A stretch of 16,092 nt of DNA from positions 1-16,092 of the forward strand of contig DASQSZ010000032.1 of the NCBI GenBank assembly GCA_035642125.1, written 5' to 3'. The notes under the pieces were generated by a model that was not told the DNA's origin, made no database searches, and saw only the letters and a program-made list of their open reading frames with translations. Below are positions 7,429 through 15,017 of the stretch, piece after piece; position 1 is the stretch's first letter, and each line of letters starts with the position of its first letter. Source of the stretch: CALAED01 sp937891035. GTDB lineage: Bacteria; Actinomycetota; Actinomycetes; Streptosporangiales; Streptosporangiaceae. Position numbers and translations under genes: made by a program.

Positions 7429-7431
7429 ATG
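7395..7431 (+). promoter_or_regulatory. Shine-Dalgarno plus inverted repeat overlapping the bdhA start codon
   Basis: A strong AGGAGG lies at 7395-7400, but it is 28 nt from the bdhA ATG (7429). Between them is an inverted repeat: ATGGGCCG at 7404-7411 is the reverse complement of CGGCCCAT at 7423-7430, with an 11-nt centre that is itself partly symmetric. The right arm includes the first two bases of the start codon. It may be an operator, or an RNA hairpin that either hides the start codon or brings the distant Shine-Dalgarno closer. The ATG at 7404 follows AGGAGG closely but opens a non-coding-looking frame. Confidence 0.45.
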
Positions 7432-8223
7432 ACGAGCGCGATGCCACGGTCCGGCATCCGGCCACCCGCCGACTTGGACCTGACCGGCCGGCGCGCCGTG
7501 GTCACCGGTGGTGCGGGCGGCATCGGACTGGCCTGCGCCCGGCGACTGGCGGCCGCCGGTGCGCACGTGACGATCGCCGACGTCCGCGCCGAGCCGGCCG
7601 AGGAGGCGGCGGCGGGGCTGGGCGGGACGGCCAGCGTGACCGATATGGCCGACTTGACCGCAGTCGATGCGCTGGCCCGGTCCTGCGGCGCCGACGTTGT
7701 GATCAACAACGCCGGGATCCAGCACGTCGCGCCGCTGGAGGAGTTTCCGCCCGAGATGTTCTCCCGGATCCTAAAAATCATGGTCGAGGCGCCGTTCCGC
7801 CTCGTGCGGGGCCTGTTGCCCGGGATGTACGAGCGCGGCTGGGGCCGGATCGTCAACATCTCCTCTGTCCATGGGCTCCGCGCCTCGCCCTACAAGGCGG
7901 CCTATGTGACGGCCAAGCACGCGCTCGAGGGACTCTCCAAGGTCATCGCTCTGGAGGGCGCCCCGCACGGGGTGACCTCCAACTGCGTCAATCCGGCCTA
8001 CGTCCGAACTCAGCTGGTGGAGGACCAGATCGCCGACCAGGCCCGGGTGCATGGCATGTCGCCGGCCGCGGTCACCACGGAGATCATGCTGGCCAGGACG
8101 GCCGTGAAGCGCCTCATTGAGCCGGCGGAGGTGGCCGAGCTGGTGGCCTATCTGTGCAGCCCCCAGGCGGCCATGATGACCGGCGCCTCGATCAGCCTCG
8201 ACGCGGGATGGACCGCGTACTGA
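7429..8223 (+). CDS. bdhA: 3-hydroxybutyrate dehydrogenase (SDR family)
   Basis: A 264-residue classical short-chain dehydrogenase that would oxidise (R)-3-hydroxybutyrate to acetoacetate with NAD+. Motifs: TGGAGGIG nucleotide-binding loop (26-33), acidic Asp51 after strand 2 favouring NAD, NNAG (93-96), and catalytic Ser146, Tyr159 and Lys163. The stretches NNAGIQHVAPLEEFPPE and RIVNISSVHGLRASPYKAAYVTAKH, with PAYVRTQLV and SPQAAMMTGASISLDAGW, are characteristic of 3-hydroxybutyrate dehydrogenases. The helix position that holds the fourth catalytic residue (Asn in classical SDRs) is Met118. The start at 7429 is chosen for length; ATG 7441 is the in-frame alternative. The regulator gene follows after 27 nt, so the two probably form an operon. 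Confidence 0.9.
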   Translation: MTSAMPRSGIRPPADLDLTGRRAVVTGGAGGIGLACARRLAAAGAHVTIADVRAEPAEEAAAGLGGTASVTDMADLTAVDALARSCGADVVINNAGIQHVAPLEEFPPEMFSRILKIMVEAPFRLVRGLLPGMYERGWGRIVNISSVHGLRASPYKAAYVTAKHALEGLSKVIALEGAPHGVTSNCVNPAYVRTQLVEDQIADQARVHGMSPAAVTTEIMLARTAVKRLIEPAEVAELVAYLCSPQAAMMTGASISLDAGWTAY

Positions 8224-8250
8224 TGGACTCCCGCTGACCGGCGCCCGACA

Positions 8251-10173
8251 ATGGCCCGCATGACCTGCACCGTCTTTCTGGAGCTGCTGGCCCGGGAAGC
8301 GTCGCCCGTGGAGTTCGAAGGGCCGCTGGTTGAGGCCCGCGCCGCGGGCGCCGCGCCCGAAGTCCTGGCGGAGCTGGAGACGGCGAAACTCACCGCGCTT
8401 CGGGTACGGGCGATCATGCGGCGGCACGCCCGCCGCGAGGCCGAACTGGCCGCGCTCTTCGACACCGCCGGCGACCTGGCCGGGTTGCGCGACCTGGACG
8501 CCGTTCTTGAGGCCATCGTTCGGCGCGCCCGGCGGCTGCTGGGCGCCGACATCTCATATATGACTCTTAACGACGACGAGCGCGGCGACACCTACATGCG
8601 GGTGACGGACGGATCGGTCTCGGCGGCGTTCCGGCGGCTGCGGCTGCCGATGGGCGCCGGGCTCGGCGGCCTGGTCGCCCAGACCGCGATGCCCTATACC
8701 AGCGCCCACTATCTGAAGGATCCGCAGTTCCAGCATCGCGACTTCATCGACGAGGCGGTCGCCGAGGAGGCGCTGGTGGCCATCCTCGGCGTCCCGATGA
8801 AGCTGGGCAGCCGGGTGATCGGGGTGCTCTACGCGGCGAACCGCAGCGAACGCCCCTTCGACCAAGAGGAGGTGGTCCTGCTCGGGTCGCTGGCCGCGCA
8901 CGCGGCGGTGGCGATCGACAACGCCAGGCTGCTGGCCGAGACCCGCACCGCGCTGGAAGAGCTCAGCGCCGCCAATGAGGTCGTCCAGGCGCGCAGCGCG
9001 GCGGTGGAGCGGGCGGCCCAGGCACACGACCGGATGACCGCACTGGTCGTACGCGGCGGTGGCGTGCAGGACCTCGCCGCCGTCGTCACCGAGGTGCTGG
9101 GCGGAACCCTGCATGTGCTCGACACCGACGGGCACCGGCTCGCCGCGGCCGGTCCGGGCGCCGCCGCGGCCCGCACCGGCGAGCCCGCCGCGCTCGGCGA
9201 AGACGAACTGTCCGGCGTCATGGCCGCCGCGTACTCCGCCGCCGCGCAGGGCAGAACCGTGCGGCGCGGCGAACTGTGGATCGCCTCGGTCTCCACAGGG
9301 GACGAGATGCTGGGCACGCTGGTGCTACGCTCCGCGGCGGAGCTCCCTTCCGCCGACCGCCGCATCCTGGAGCGCGCCGCGCTCGTCACCGCCCTGCTGC
9401 TGCTTTTCCGGCGTAGCGCGACCGAGGCCGTGGGCCGCGTACGGGGGGAACTGCTTGATGACCTGCTGTCTGGGCGGGTGGCCGACGGCGACGGGTTGAA
9501 GGCACGGGCCCGACGGGTGAACGTGGACATCACGGCCCCGCATATCGTCATGGCCGCCCGATTCGAAAACCCCGAGCATCGCCAGCGCGCCGCGTTTTGG
9601 GCCATGTCCCGCGCGACGGTTGAGCACGGCCTGGCGGCCTCTCGGGCGGACGAGATCATCCTGTTGCTGCCGGGGCGACGCCCGGGCGACGCCGCCCGCC
9701 GGGTCGCCAAGGAGCTCGGGATCTCCCTCGCCGCCCCCGTGACGGTGGGAGCGGCTGGACCGGTGGACGATCCGGCGAAGGTGGCGGCCGCGTACCAGGA
9801 GGCCCGGCGCTGCGCCGATGGACTGCTGGCGCTGGGCCGCCGAGGCGACGGAGCCGGGGCGGCCGAGCTCGGTTTCATCGGGCTGCTGATCGGCGACGAC
9901 CGGGACGTCGCCGGCTTCCTGGCCGCCGCGCTAGGCCCCGTGCTCGACTACGACGCCCGGCGCGGCACGGCCCTCGTCCGTACCCTGGAGACCTACTTCG
10001 CCACCGCCGGCAGCCTCATCAAGACGGCCGAACGTCTGCACATCCACGTCAACACCGTCACCCAGCGACTCGAGCGGATCGGCCGCCTCCTCGGCGACGG
10101 CTGGCAGTCCCCCGATCGCGCCCTGGACCTTCAGCTTGCCCTCCGCCTGCACCGCCTCCGCACGTCCATCTGA
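8251..10173 (+). CDS. GAF-domain PucR/CdaR-family transcriptional regulator
   Basis: A 640-residue regulator. A short helical N-terminus is followed by a GAF sensor domain (about 75-228; LDAVLEAIVRRARRLLGAD, GLGGLVAQT, ILGVPMKLGSRVIGVLYAANR, LAAHAAVAIDNARLL). Next comes a coiled-coil-like linker (228-262), a second sensor-like segment with a weak GAF/PAS character (about 270-390), a CdaR GGDEF-like domain (about 400-540) and the C-terminal PucR HTH (about 575-640; LETYFATAGSLIKTAERLHIHVNTVTQRLERI). PucR/CdaR regulators usually activate catabolic genes in response to a metabolite. Its place directly after bdhA and facing the ABC operon suggests that it controls this locus, with 3-hydroxybutyrate or a related acid as a possible ligand. 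No clear Shine-Dalgarno is seen; ATG 8260 is an alternative start. Confidence 0.9.
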   Translation: MARMTCTVFLELLAREASPVEFEGPLVEARAAGAAPEVLAELETAKLTALRVRAIMRRHARREAELAALFDTAGDLAGLRDLDAVLEAIVRRARRLLGADISYMTLNDDERGDTYMRVTDGSVSAAFRRLRLPMGAGLGGLVAQTAMPYTSAHYLKDPQFQHRDFIDEAVAEEALVAILGVPMKLGSRVIGVLYAANRSERPFDQEEVVLLGSLAAHAAVAIDNARLLAETRTALEELSAANEVVQARSAAVERAAQAHDRMTALVVRGGGVQDLAAVVTEVLGGTLHVLDTDGHRLAAAGPGAAAARTGEPAALGEDELSGVMAAAYSAAAQGRTVRRGELWIASVSTGDEMLGTLVLRSAAELPSADRRILERAALVTALLLLFRRSATEAVGRVRGELLDDLLSGRVADGDGLKARARRVNVDITAPHIVMAARFENPEHRQRAAFWAMSRATVEHGLAASRADEIILLLPGRRPGDAARRVAKELGISLAAPVTVGAAGPVDDPAKVAAAYQEARRCADGLLALGRRGDGAGAAELGFIGLLIGDDRDVAGFLAAALGPVLDYDARRGTALVRTLETYFATAGSLIKTAERLHIHVNTVTQRLERIGRLLGDGWQSPDRALDLQLALRLHRLRTSI

Positions 10174-10174
10174 A

Positions 10175-10236
10175 CCCAGCCCCCCGGGCGGCGACCTCGT
10201 GCACCTTCGCCGCCGTACTTAGCAGGTCAGGCTGGG
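10175..10236. terminator. Nested hairpin between convergent genes
   Basis: The 76-bp gap between the regulator and livM, which converge, holds two nested stems: CCCAGCC (10175-10181) pairs with GGCTGGG (10230-10236), and GGCGGCG (10187-10193) pairs with CGCCGCC (10208-10214). A structure with this symmetry could terminate transcription from both sides. No T-tract is present. Confidence 0.5.
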
Positions 10237-10249
10237 CCCCCGTGCCGCA

Positions 10250-11266
10250 TCAGCGCTGTGGGGCGGGGGTGTTGATGTCTTCTTGCTGGGGTTGGGCGCC
10301 GGGATCGGGCGACGTGGCCGCCTCCCGGCGGCGGGTGTGGGCGGCGATGAGGTTGCGGGCGGTGCCCCAGATGCCGACGCGGAAGAGCAGGACGACGATG
10401 ATGAAGATGGCGCCGGTGACGATGCCGATCTCTTCGAAGCCGGCGGTGGCCAGATAGTCGTTCAGCAGGACGATGAGTGCGGCCCCGATGGCGCTGCCCC
10501 ACAGAGTGCCGATGCCGCCGAGGACGACCATGATGACGGCCTGGCCCGAGGTGGTCCAGTAGACCTCCTGCAGGGAGGCGAAGCCGTGGCTGATCGCGAA
10601 GAGCCCGCCGGCGATGCCGGAAAGGAATGCCGAAAGCACGAAGGCCAGCAGCTTGTACCGGTCGACGGGATAGCCGAGGGCGCGGGCGCGGGCGGGGTTG
10701 TCCCGAATGGAGACCAACACTCGCCCGAAGGGGGAGCGGACGATCCGCCAGGCCAGCAAGAACCCGGCGAGCACGAACGGCAGGCCGGCGTAGTAGAAGA
10801 AGAACGGGTCGGACAGGTCTATCCCGAACAGCTCACGCGGGATGCCTTGCAGGCCGTTTTCGCCGCCGGTCAGGTCTCGCCATTGGTTGGCGATGAAGTA
10901 GACCATTTGGGCGAAGGCCAAGGTGACCATGGCGAAATAGATGCCGCGCAGCCGTACGGACAAATAGCCGATGGGGGCGGCGAGGGTGGCGGCGAAAAGC
11001 GCTCCGCCGAGCACGGCGACCGGGAAGGGCAGTCCGGTGTGCAATGCGATCAGCCCGGAGACATAGGCCGCGCTGCCCCAGAACGCGGCGTGTCCGAACG
11101 ACAGCAATCCGGTGAAGCCAAGCAGCAGATCCACCGCGGCGGCGAACAGCGCCCAGCAGGCGATGTCCATCGCCACCGGTGGGTAGATGGACCAGGGCAG
11201 GACAAACGCCGCCACCAGCCCGGCGGCCAGCAGCACCGGCCGCCCCGCCAACCTGGAGATGATCAC
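10250..11266 (-). CDS. livM: ABC transporter permease, LivM type
   Basis: A 338-residue inner-membrane permease of the branched-chain amino acid (HAAT) family. Hydrophobic segments span most of residues 8-300. Typical motifs are LLLGFTGLLSFGHAAFWG (47-64), LRGIYFAMVTLAFAQM (106-121), a cytoplasmic loop with SPFGRVLVSIRDNPARARALGYP (178-200) and VVLGGIGTLWGSAIGA (247-262), the last corresponding to the ATPase-contact region. The hydrophilic C-terminal tail (305-338) is Pro/Gln-rich. It starts at GTG 11266 with GGAGGG (11276-11271) 4 nt upstream. That ribosome site lies in a small inserted element between livH and livM. With LivH it would form the channel; HAAT systems also carry amides, aromatic acids and other small acids, so the substrate is open. 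Confidence 0.92.
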   Translation of the reverse strand: MIISRLAGRPVLLAAGLVAAFVLPWSIYPPVAMDIACWALFAAAVDLLLGFTGLLSFGHAAFWGSAAYVSGLIALHTGLPFPVAVLGGALFAATLAAPIGYLSVRLRGIYFAMVTLAFAQMVYFIANQWRDLTGGENGLQGIPRELFGIDLSDPFFFYYAGLPFVLAGFLLAWRIVRSPFGRVLVSIRDNPARARALGYPVDRYKLLAFVLSAFLSGIAGGLFAISHGFASLQEVYWTTSGQAVIMVVLGGIGTLWGSAIGAALIVLLNDYLATAGFEEIGIVTGAIFIIVVLLFRVGIWGTARNLIAAHTRRREAATSPDPGAQPQQEDINTPAPQR

Positions 11267-11405
11267 AGCGCCCTCCGCGCGGCCTCGGCGCGCCTTGGAA
11301 GCGCGCTTCCCTCGTCGCTCGTTCCTCGCGACCCTCGGCCGGGGCCGGTTGGCCGGTTAAGCACAGCCAAGCGCGCGTCGCGCGCCCGCGGCGCGCTGAT
11401 CACAG
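11260..11405 (-). mobile_element. 128-bp GC-rich insertion flanked by a 9-bp direct repeat between livH and livM
   Basis: The 9-mer TGATCACAG occurs at 11260-11268 and again at 11397-11405 and brackets 128 GC-rich bases. The insert contains a perfect 14-bp palindrome (GGAAGCGCGCTTCC, 11297-11310) and GGCCGG-rich inverted segments, but no gene typical of an insertion sequence and no clear terminal inverted repeats. On the - strand the repeat reads CTGTGATCA and carries both the livH stop and the livM GTG start, so removing one copy plus the insert restores a 4-bp GTGA overlap with GAGGAGG (11414-11408) as the livM ribosome site. A short dispersed non-autonomous repeat is the best explanation. 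Confidence 0.6.
11263..11403 (-). other. Mini-ORF created by the livH-livM insertion
   Basis: A GTG at 11403 overlaps the livH stop (GTGA) and opens a frame of 46 codons, rich in Arg, Ala and Gly. It ends at a TGA (11265-11263) that overlaps the livM GTG in the same way. The frame could carry ribosomes from livH to livM across the insertion. The peptide has no recognisable domain and is probably not functional itself. Confidence 0.3.
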
Positions 11406-12263
11406 GACCTCCTCAGGTCGTCCGAACAGGCCGGCCGGGCGCCACAGCAGGACGACGGCCATCAGAATGAACACCAGCGTCTGCGACAGCGCCGGCGCAT
11501 AGTAGTTGCCCAGCGCCGAGACCAGCCCGATCAGGAACCCGGCGGTGACCGAGCCGAAGACCGACCCGAGTCCACCGATCACCACCACCGCGAAAACGGT
11601 GATGATCAGGTCGGCGCCCATCAGCGGGTTGACCGCCCGCATCGGCGCGGCCAGTACTCCGGCGAAGCCGGCCAGCGCGATGCCGAACCCGAACACCGGA
11701 GTCACCCAGCGGGCAACGTCGATGCCCAGCGCCCGGGTCAGCTCGGGGCGTTCGGTGGCGGCACGAACGATCATGCCGACCCTGGTCCGGGTGAGCACCA
11801 ACCAAACCCCGCCGCACAGCACCAGCGACGTGACCAGCACGAACACCTGGTAGGCAGGGTATTCGAACAACCCGAGGTTGATGGATCCGGTCAACTGCGA
11901 CGGCCGGGGATAGGGCTGGGACTGCACCCCGTACTGCCGCTTGACCAGGTCCTGCAGGATGAGCGCCAGCCCGAAGGTGAACAGGAAGTTATACAGCGGA
12001 TCGAGAGGCGTCAGCCGCCGGATGAACAACCGCTCCACCACGACTCCGGCGAGCCCGAGCACGACCGGGACCAGCCCGAGCGCGACCCAGAAGTTCACCC
12101 CGAAGGAGTCCAGCAGCACGAAGGCGCCGAAGGCGCCGAGCATATAGCAGGCGCCGTGGGCGAAGTTGACCACGTTGAGCATGCCGAAGATGACGGCGAG
12201 CCCGAGGGCGAGCAGGGCGTAGAACGCCCCGCCCACCAATCCGTTGAATGCCTGCTGCAGCAC
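11400..12263 (-). CDS. livH: ABC transporter permease, LivH type
   Basis: A 287-residue membrane permease of the LivH family. It opens with LQQAFNGLVGGAFYALLALGLAVIFG, then LNVVNFAHGACYMLGAFGA (29-47), the characteristic NFAHG motif. Later come TFGLALILQDLVKRQYG (96-112), TRVGMIVRAATERPELTRALGID (160-182, cytoplasmic coupling loop) and VVIGGLGSVFGSVTAGFLIGL (227-247). The start is GTG 12263, 16 nt after the livK stop; the longer open frame upstream runs through livK in an Arg/Ser-rich reading and is not coding. Only a weak purine-rich site precedes the GTG, so translation may depend on coupling from livK. It pairs with LivM to form the transport channel. Confidence 0.92.
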   Translation of the reverse strand: MLQQAFNGLVGGAFYALLALGLAVIFGMLNVVNFAHGACYMLGAFGAFVLLDSFGVNFWVALGLVPVVLGLAGVVVERLFIRRLTPLDPLYNFLFTFGLALILQDLVKRQYGVQSQPYPRPSQLTGSINLGLFEYPAYQVFVLVTSLVLCGGVWLVLTRTRVGMIVRAATERPELTRALGIDVARWVTPVFGFGIALAGFAGVLAAPMRAVNPLMGADLIITVFAVVVIGGLGSVFGSVTAGFLIGLVSALGNYYAPALSQTLVFILMAVVLLWRPAGLFGRPEEVL

Positions 12264-12279
12264 GGCTCGGCCGCCCCGG

Positions 12280-13518
12280 TCAGAGCCTGCACGCGGCGCT
12301 GGGCTGCTGGAACGCCTCGGCGGCCGGGATCGTCTTGATGATCTTCTCGTAGTCCCAGGGTTCCTTGACCTCGCCGGACGACTTGACCTGGGCGAGGTAG
12401 GCGTCATGGATCAGCAGATGGTCCTGCGCGCGGATGGTGCCGCCGCGGCCGAACATGTCATTGACCTTGCGGCCTTCCAGTTGCCCCACGACAGCGTCGG
12501 CGTTATCGGTGCCACCTCGCTGCACGGCCTCCAGGTACTGCAGGGCCGCCGAGTAGTTCGCCGCGTGCGCGGCGGTTGGCCGCCTGCCGACCTTGCCCTG
12601 GAACCTGTCGGCCCAGGCCCGATTCTCCGGATTGGCGTTCCAGTACCAGTAGTCGGTGAACCGGGTCCCGCGCAGCGCGTCCACGCCCAGCGAGTGAATA
12701 TCGGTGAGGAACATCAGCCCGATGGCGAGTTCGATGCCCTGATCACGCAGCTTGTACTCGTTGTACTGCTTCACAAAGTTGACCAGGTCACCGCCGGCCT
12801 GCATGGTGCCGACCACTTGCGGCTTGGGCTTCAGGTCGGGCGCCTTGAGCAGGAACGTGGAGAAGTTGTCGTTGGGGAACGGGGTGGGATCGGACTCGAC
12901 AACGGTGCCGCCGGAGTTTTTCATCGCGGCCGTGAACGTCCTTTCCATGTCCTGGCCGAACGCGTAGTCCGGATAGACGACGTACCAATTCTTCGCGCCA
13001 TCCCGGGTCACCGCGGTCGCGGTCCCATTGGCCAGCATGTAGCTGTTGTAGCCGTAGTGGAAGGTGTACTTGTTGCAGCCCTTGCCCTCCAACTCGGTGG
13101 TGGCGGCGCCGACATCGAGGAAGACCTTCTTCTTGTTCTTCGCGACGGTCGCGACGGCGAGCGCGGCCGACGAGGTCGGGACATCCACGATCACGTCGGC
13201 GCGCTGCCGGTCGTAGAGCTCCTGGGCCTTGGAGTTGGCCACGTCAGGCTTGTTCTGATGGTCGGCGGCGATCACATCGATCTTCTCGGCGACGGCCTTG
13301 TCGCCGTACTTGGCCTGGTAGTCGGCGACGGCCATGCGCACCACTTCGATGGTTCCCCGGCCGGACAGGTCTGCATAGATGCCCGACTGGTCGTTGAGCA
13401 CCGCCAACACGACCGCGCCGTCACTGATCTTCCCGCCGCCCCCGCCGGGTCCACCCCCGCAGCCGGCCAGCAGAGCTCCGACGGTGGCGAGCGCGACCGA
13501 ACGTCGCAACATTCTCAT
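12280..13518 (-). CDS. livK: ABC transporter substrate-binding lipoprotein, LivK type
   Basis: A 412-residue solute-binding protein of the type 1 periplasmic-binding fold (Leu/Ile/Val-binding family). The start is set by GGGAG (13531-13527), 8 nt before the ATG. A lipoprotein signal ends in LLAGC, so Cys20 would be lipidated and anchor the protein to the outer face of the membrane; a Gly-rich tether follows. Fold landmarks are VVLAVLNDQSGIYADLSG (36-53), ADVIVDVPTSSAALAVATVA, NWYVVYPDYAFGQDMERTF and the closing AWADRFQGKVGRRPTAAHAANYSAALQYLEAV. This subunit sets specificity. The family takes branched-chain amino acids but also amides, urea and aromatic or hydroxy acids, and the neighbours favour an acid or ester breakdown product. 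It lies between livF (22-nt gap) and livH in one operon. Confidence 0.93.
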   Translation of the reverse strand: MRMLRRSVALATVGALLAGCGGGPGGGGGKISDGAVVLAVLNDQSGIYADLSGRGTIEVVRMAVADYQAKYGDKAVAEKIDVIAADHQNKPDVANSKAQELYDRQRADVIVDVPTSSAALAVATVAKNKKKVFLDVGAATTELEGKGCNKYTFHYGYNSYMLANGTATAVTRDGAKNWYVVYPDYAFGQDMERTFTAAMKNSGGTVVESDPTPFPNDNFSTFLLKAPDLKPKPQVVGTMQAGGDLVNFVKQYNEYKLRDQGIELAIGLMFLTDIHSLGVDALRGTRFTDYWYWNANPENRAWADRFQGKVGRRPTAAHAANYSAALQYLEAVQRGGTDNADAVVGQLEGRKVNDMFGRGGTIRAQDHLLIHDAYLAQVKSSGEVKEPWDYEKIIKTIPAAEAFQQPSAACRL

Positions 13519-13540
13519 TCCGGGGTCTCCCTAAGATTCC

Positions 13541-14257
13541 TTAGATTCCGAGGTATTCGAGAAGTTCGTGCTCGCGGGCGCGGACCTCCTCGTTGTCCAT
13601 GGATTCGACGATTCGACCCTCGGCGAGCAAGTAGTGCCGGTCTGCCACGGTTGCGGCGAAATGCACGTTCTGCTCGATGAGCAGGACGGTCACGCCGGCC
13701 GACTTGACCTCGCGGAGGATGTCGCCGATCTGCTGGACGATCAGCGGGGACAGTCCTTCGGTCGGCTCGTCGCACAGCAGCAGCCGGGCGCCGGTGCGCA
13801 GCACCCTGGCGAGCGCGAGCATTTGCTGCTCGCCGCCGGACAACCTGGTGCCGGGGAACCGCCGCCGCTCTCGCAACAGCGGGAACGTCTCGTAGACCCG
13901 CTCCATCGGCCACGGGTCCGGGCCCACCGCAGGGGGCAGCAGCAGATTCTCCTCGACCGAGAGGGTGGCGTAGACGCCCCGGTCGTCGGGCACATAGCCG
14001 AGGCCACGGCGGGCGCGGCGGTGCGGCCCGAGCCTGGTGATGTCGGCGTCCAGGAACGAGACGGTGCCCGACGTCTTGCCGTACGAATTGCCGTACGAAC
14101 CGCCGTGCAGGCCCATGAGGCAGCGCAGCAGCGTCGTCTTGCCGGCCCCGTTGCGGCCGACCAGGGTGACGATCTCACCCTCGTCGATCTGGATCGAAAC
14201 CTCGCGCAGCGCCCGCGCCTCGCCATACCAGGCCGACAGCCGGTCAACTTTCAGCAT
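13541..14257 (-). CDS. livF: ABC transporter ATP-binding protein, LivF type
   Basis: A 238-residue ATPase that powers the LivHM channel. Walker A is GRNGAGKT (34-41), the signature LSGGEQQ (139-145), and Walker B LLLCDEPTEGL (159-169). The start MLKVDRLSAWYGE is preferred over the upstream ATG at 14296, because GGAG sits 6 nt before it and homology begins there; it overlaps the livG stop by 14 bp. Residues 52-64 (GGSYGNSYGKTSG) form a short insertion just after the first helix. It contains an exact 12-bp tandem duplication in the DNA (14076-14099), giving SYGN-SYGK. The catalytic motifs look intact. Confidence 0.93.
   Translation of the reverse strand: MLKVDRLSAWYGEARALREVSIQIDEGEIVTLVGRNGAGKTTLLRCLMGLHGGSYGNSYGKTSGTVSFLDADITRLGPHRRARRGLGYVPDDRGVYATLSVEENLLLPPAVGPDPWPMERVYETFPLLRERRRFPGTRLSGGEQQMLALARVLRTGARLLLCDEPTEGLSPLIVQQIGDILREVKSAGVTVLLIEQNVHFAATVADRHYLLAEGRIVESMDNEEVRAREHELLEYLGI
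14076..14099. repeat. 12-bp tandem duplication inside livF
   Basis: TTGCCGTACGAA occurs twice back to back (14076-14087, 14088-14099). It adds four residues (one SYGN/SYGK unit) to a loop of the ATPase without changing frame. It looks like a recent slippage event. Confidence 0.85.
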
Positions 14258-15017
14258 GGGAGTCTCCGAGGTAGGCGGCGATGACGCGCGGATCATGGCG
14301 GATCTCGGCGTACGGCCCCTCGGCCAGCACCTTGCCGTGCTGCAGCACGGTCACCCGGTCGGCGAGGCTGGCCACGACGTTCATGTTGTGCTCGACCAGC
14401 ACCACGGTGCGTCCGGCCCGCACGTTGCGGATCAACTCGACGGTGCGGTCGACGTCCTCCGCGCCCATCCCGGCGGTCGGCTCGTCCAGCAACAGCACCT
14501 TGGGGTCCAGCGCGAGGGCGAGCGCCACCTCCAGCGCGCGCTTGCGGCCGTAGGTGAGCGCGCCGGCCGGGACGTCGCCGTGCCCGTCCAAGCCGACCTG
14601 ACCCAGCAACTCGTCCGCACGGTCAGCGAATCGCGCCAAGGCGCGGTCCGAGCGCCAGAACCGCCAGCCCAGCCCGGTACGGGCGGCCAGTGCCAACTCC
14701 AGGTGCCGTCGCGGCGTCAACGCGGCGAACAGGCTGGTGATCTGGAACGAGCGGGCCACGCCGAGCCGGGCGATCCGCTCCGGACTGCGGCCCGCCAGCT
14801 CGTGCCGATCCAGCAGCACGCTCCCAGCGGTGGGCTTCAAGAAACCGGTGAGCAGGTTGAACAGCGTGGTCTTGCCGGCGCCGTTCGGCCCGACCAGGGC
14901 ATGCACGCCGCCCTCGGGGATGTCCAGATCCACGCCGTCCACCGCCCGGAAGCCCCGGAACTCCCTGACCAAGGAGCGGACCGTCAGGATCGGGGTGGGC
15001 GCGACAGCAGCGTCCAT
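14244..15017 (-). CDS. livG: ABC transporter ATP-binding protein, LivG type
   Basis: A 257-residue ATPase, partner of LivF. Walker A is GPNGAGKT (43-50), the LivG-specific RSFQITSLFAALTPRRHLELAL follows (89-110), Walker B is VLLLDEPTAGMG (174-185) and the switch His is His210 (VLVEHNMN). The signature loop reads LTYGRKRALE (154-163), in place of the LSGGQ form and also unlike the usual LivG YGQQR; this RKR form occurs in some acid-transport relatives as I recall them. The start is ATG 15017, not the in-frame ATG at 15035, because GAGGAGAG lies between the two. It is the first gene of the livG-F-K-H-M operon; the promoter should lie in the 15018-15427 gap. Confidence 0.93.
   Translation of the reverse strand: MDAAVAPTPILTVRSLVREFRGFRAVDGVDLDIPEGGVHALVGPNGAGKTTLFNLLTGFLKPTAGSVLLDRHELAGRSPERIARLGVARSFQITSLFAALTPRRHLELALAARTGLGWRFWRSDRALARFADRADELLGQVGLDGHGDVPAGALTYGRKRALEVALALALDPKVLLLDEPTAGMGAEDVDRTVELIRNVRAGRTVVLVEHNMNVVASLADRVTVLQHGKVLAEGPYAEIRHDPRVIAAYLGDSHAES

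Noticed and set aside
6675..7859. 394-codon - strand frame crossing the RHS remnant and the 5' part of bdhA
   Set aside because: It reads the RHS segment out of frame and bdhA antisense; the peptide is Arg/Thr/Pro-rich and matches nothing.
7404..8120. + strand frame starting just after AGGAGG, before bdhA
   Set aside because: It has only 3 nt of spacing from the Shine-Dalgarno, overlaps bdhA in another frame, and gives an Arg-rich peptide with no domain.
10283..11470. + strand frame of 395 codons opposite livM
   Set aside because: It is antisense to a membrane protein with typical LivM motifs, and is highly charged without domains.
12264..12407. Longer N-terminus for LivH beginning at an ATG inside livK
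   Set aside because: The added 48 residues are an Arg/Ser-rich out-of-frame reading of livK, and LivH homology starts at the GTG at 12263.
12244..13680. Long + strand open frame opposite livK
   Set aside because: It is antisense to a solute-binding lipoprotein with a clear lipobox and ribosome site; the predicted peptide has no domain.
14258..14296. Upstream ATG for LivF
   Set aside because: It adds 13 residues without homology; the ATG at 14257 has a properly spaced GGAG and matches the usual LivF N-terminus.
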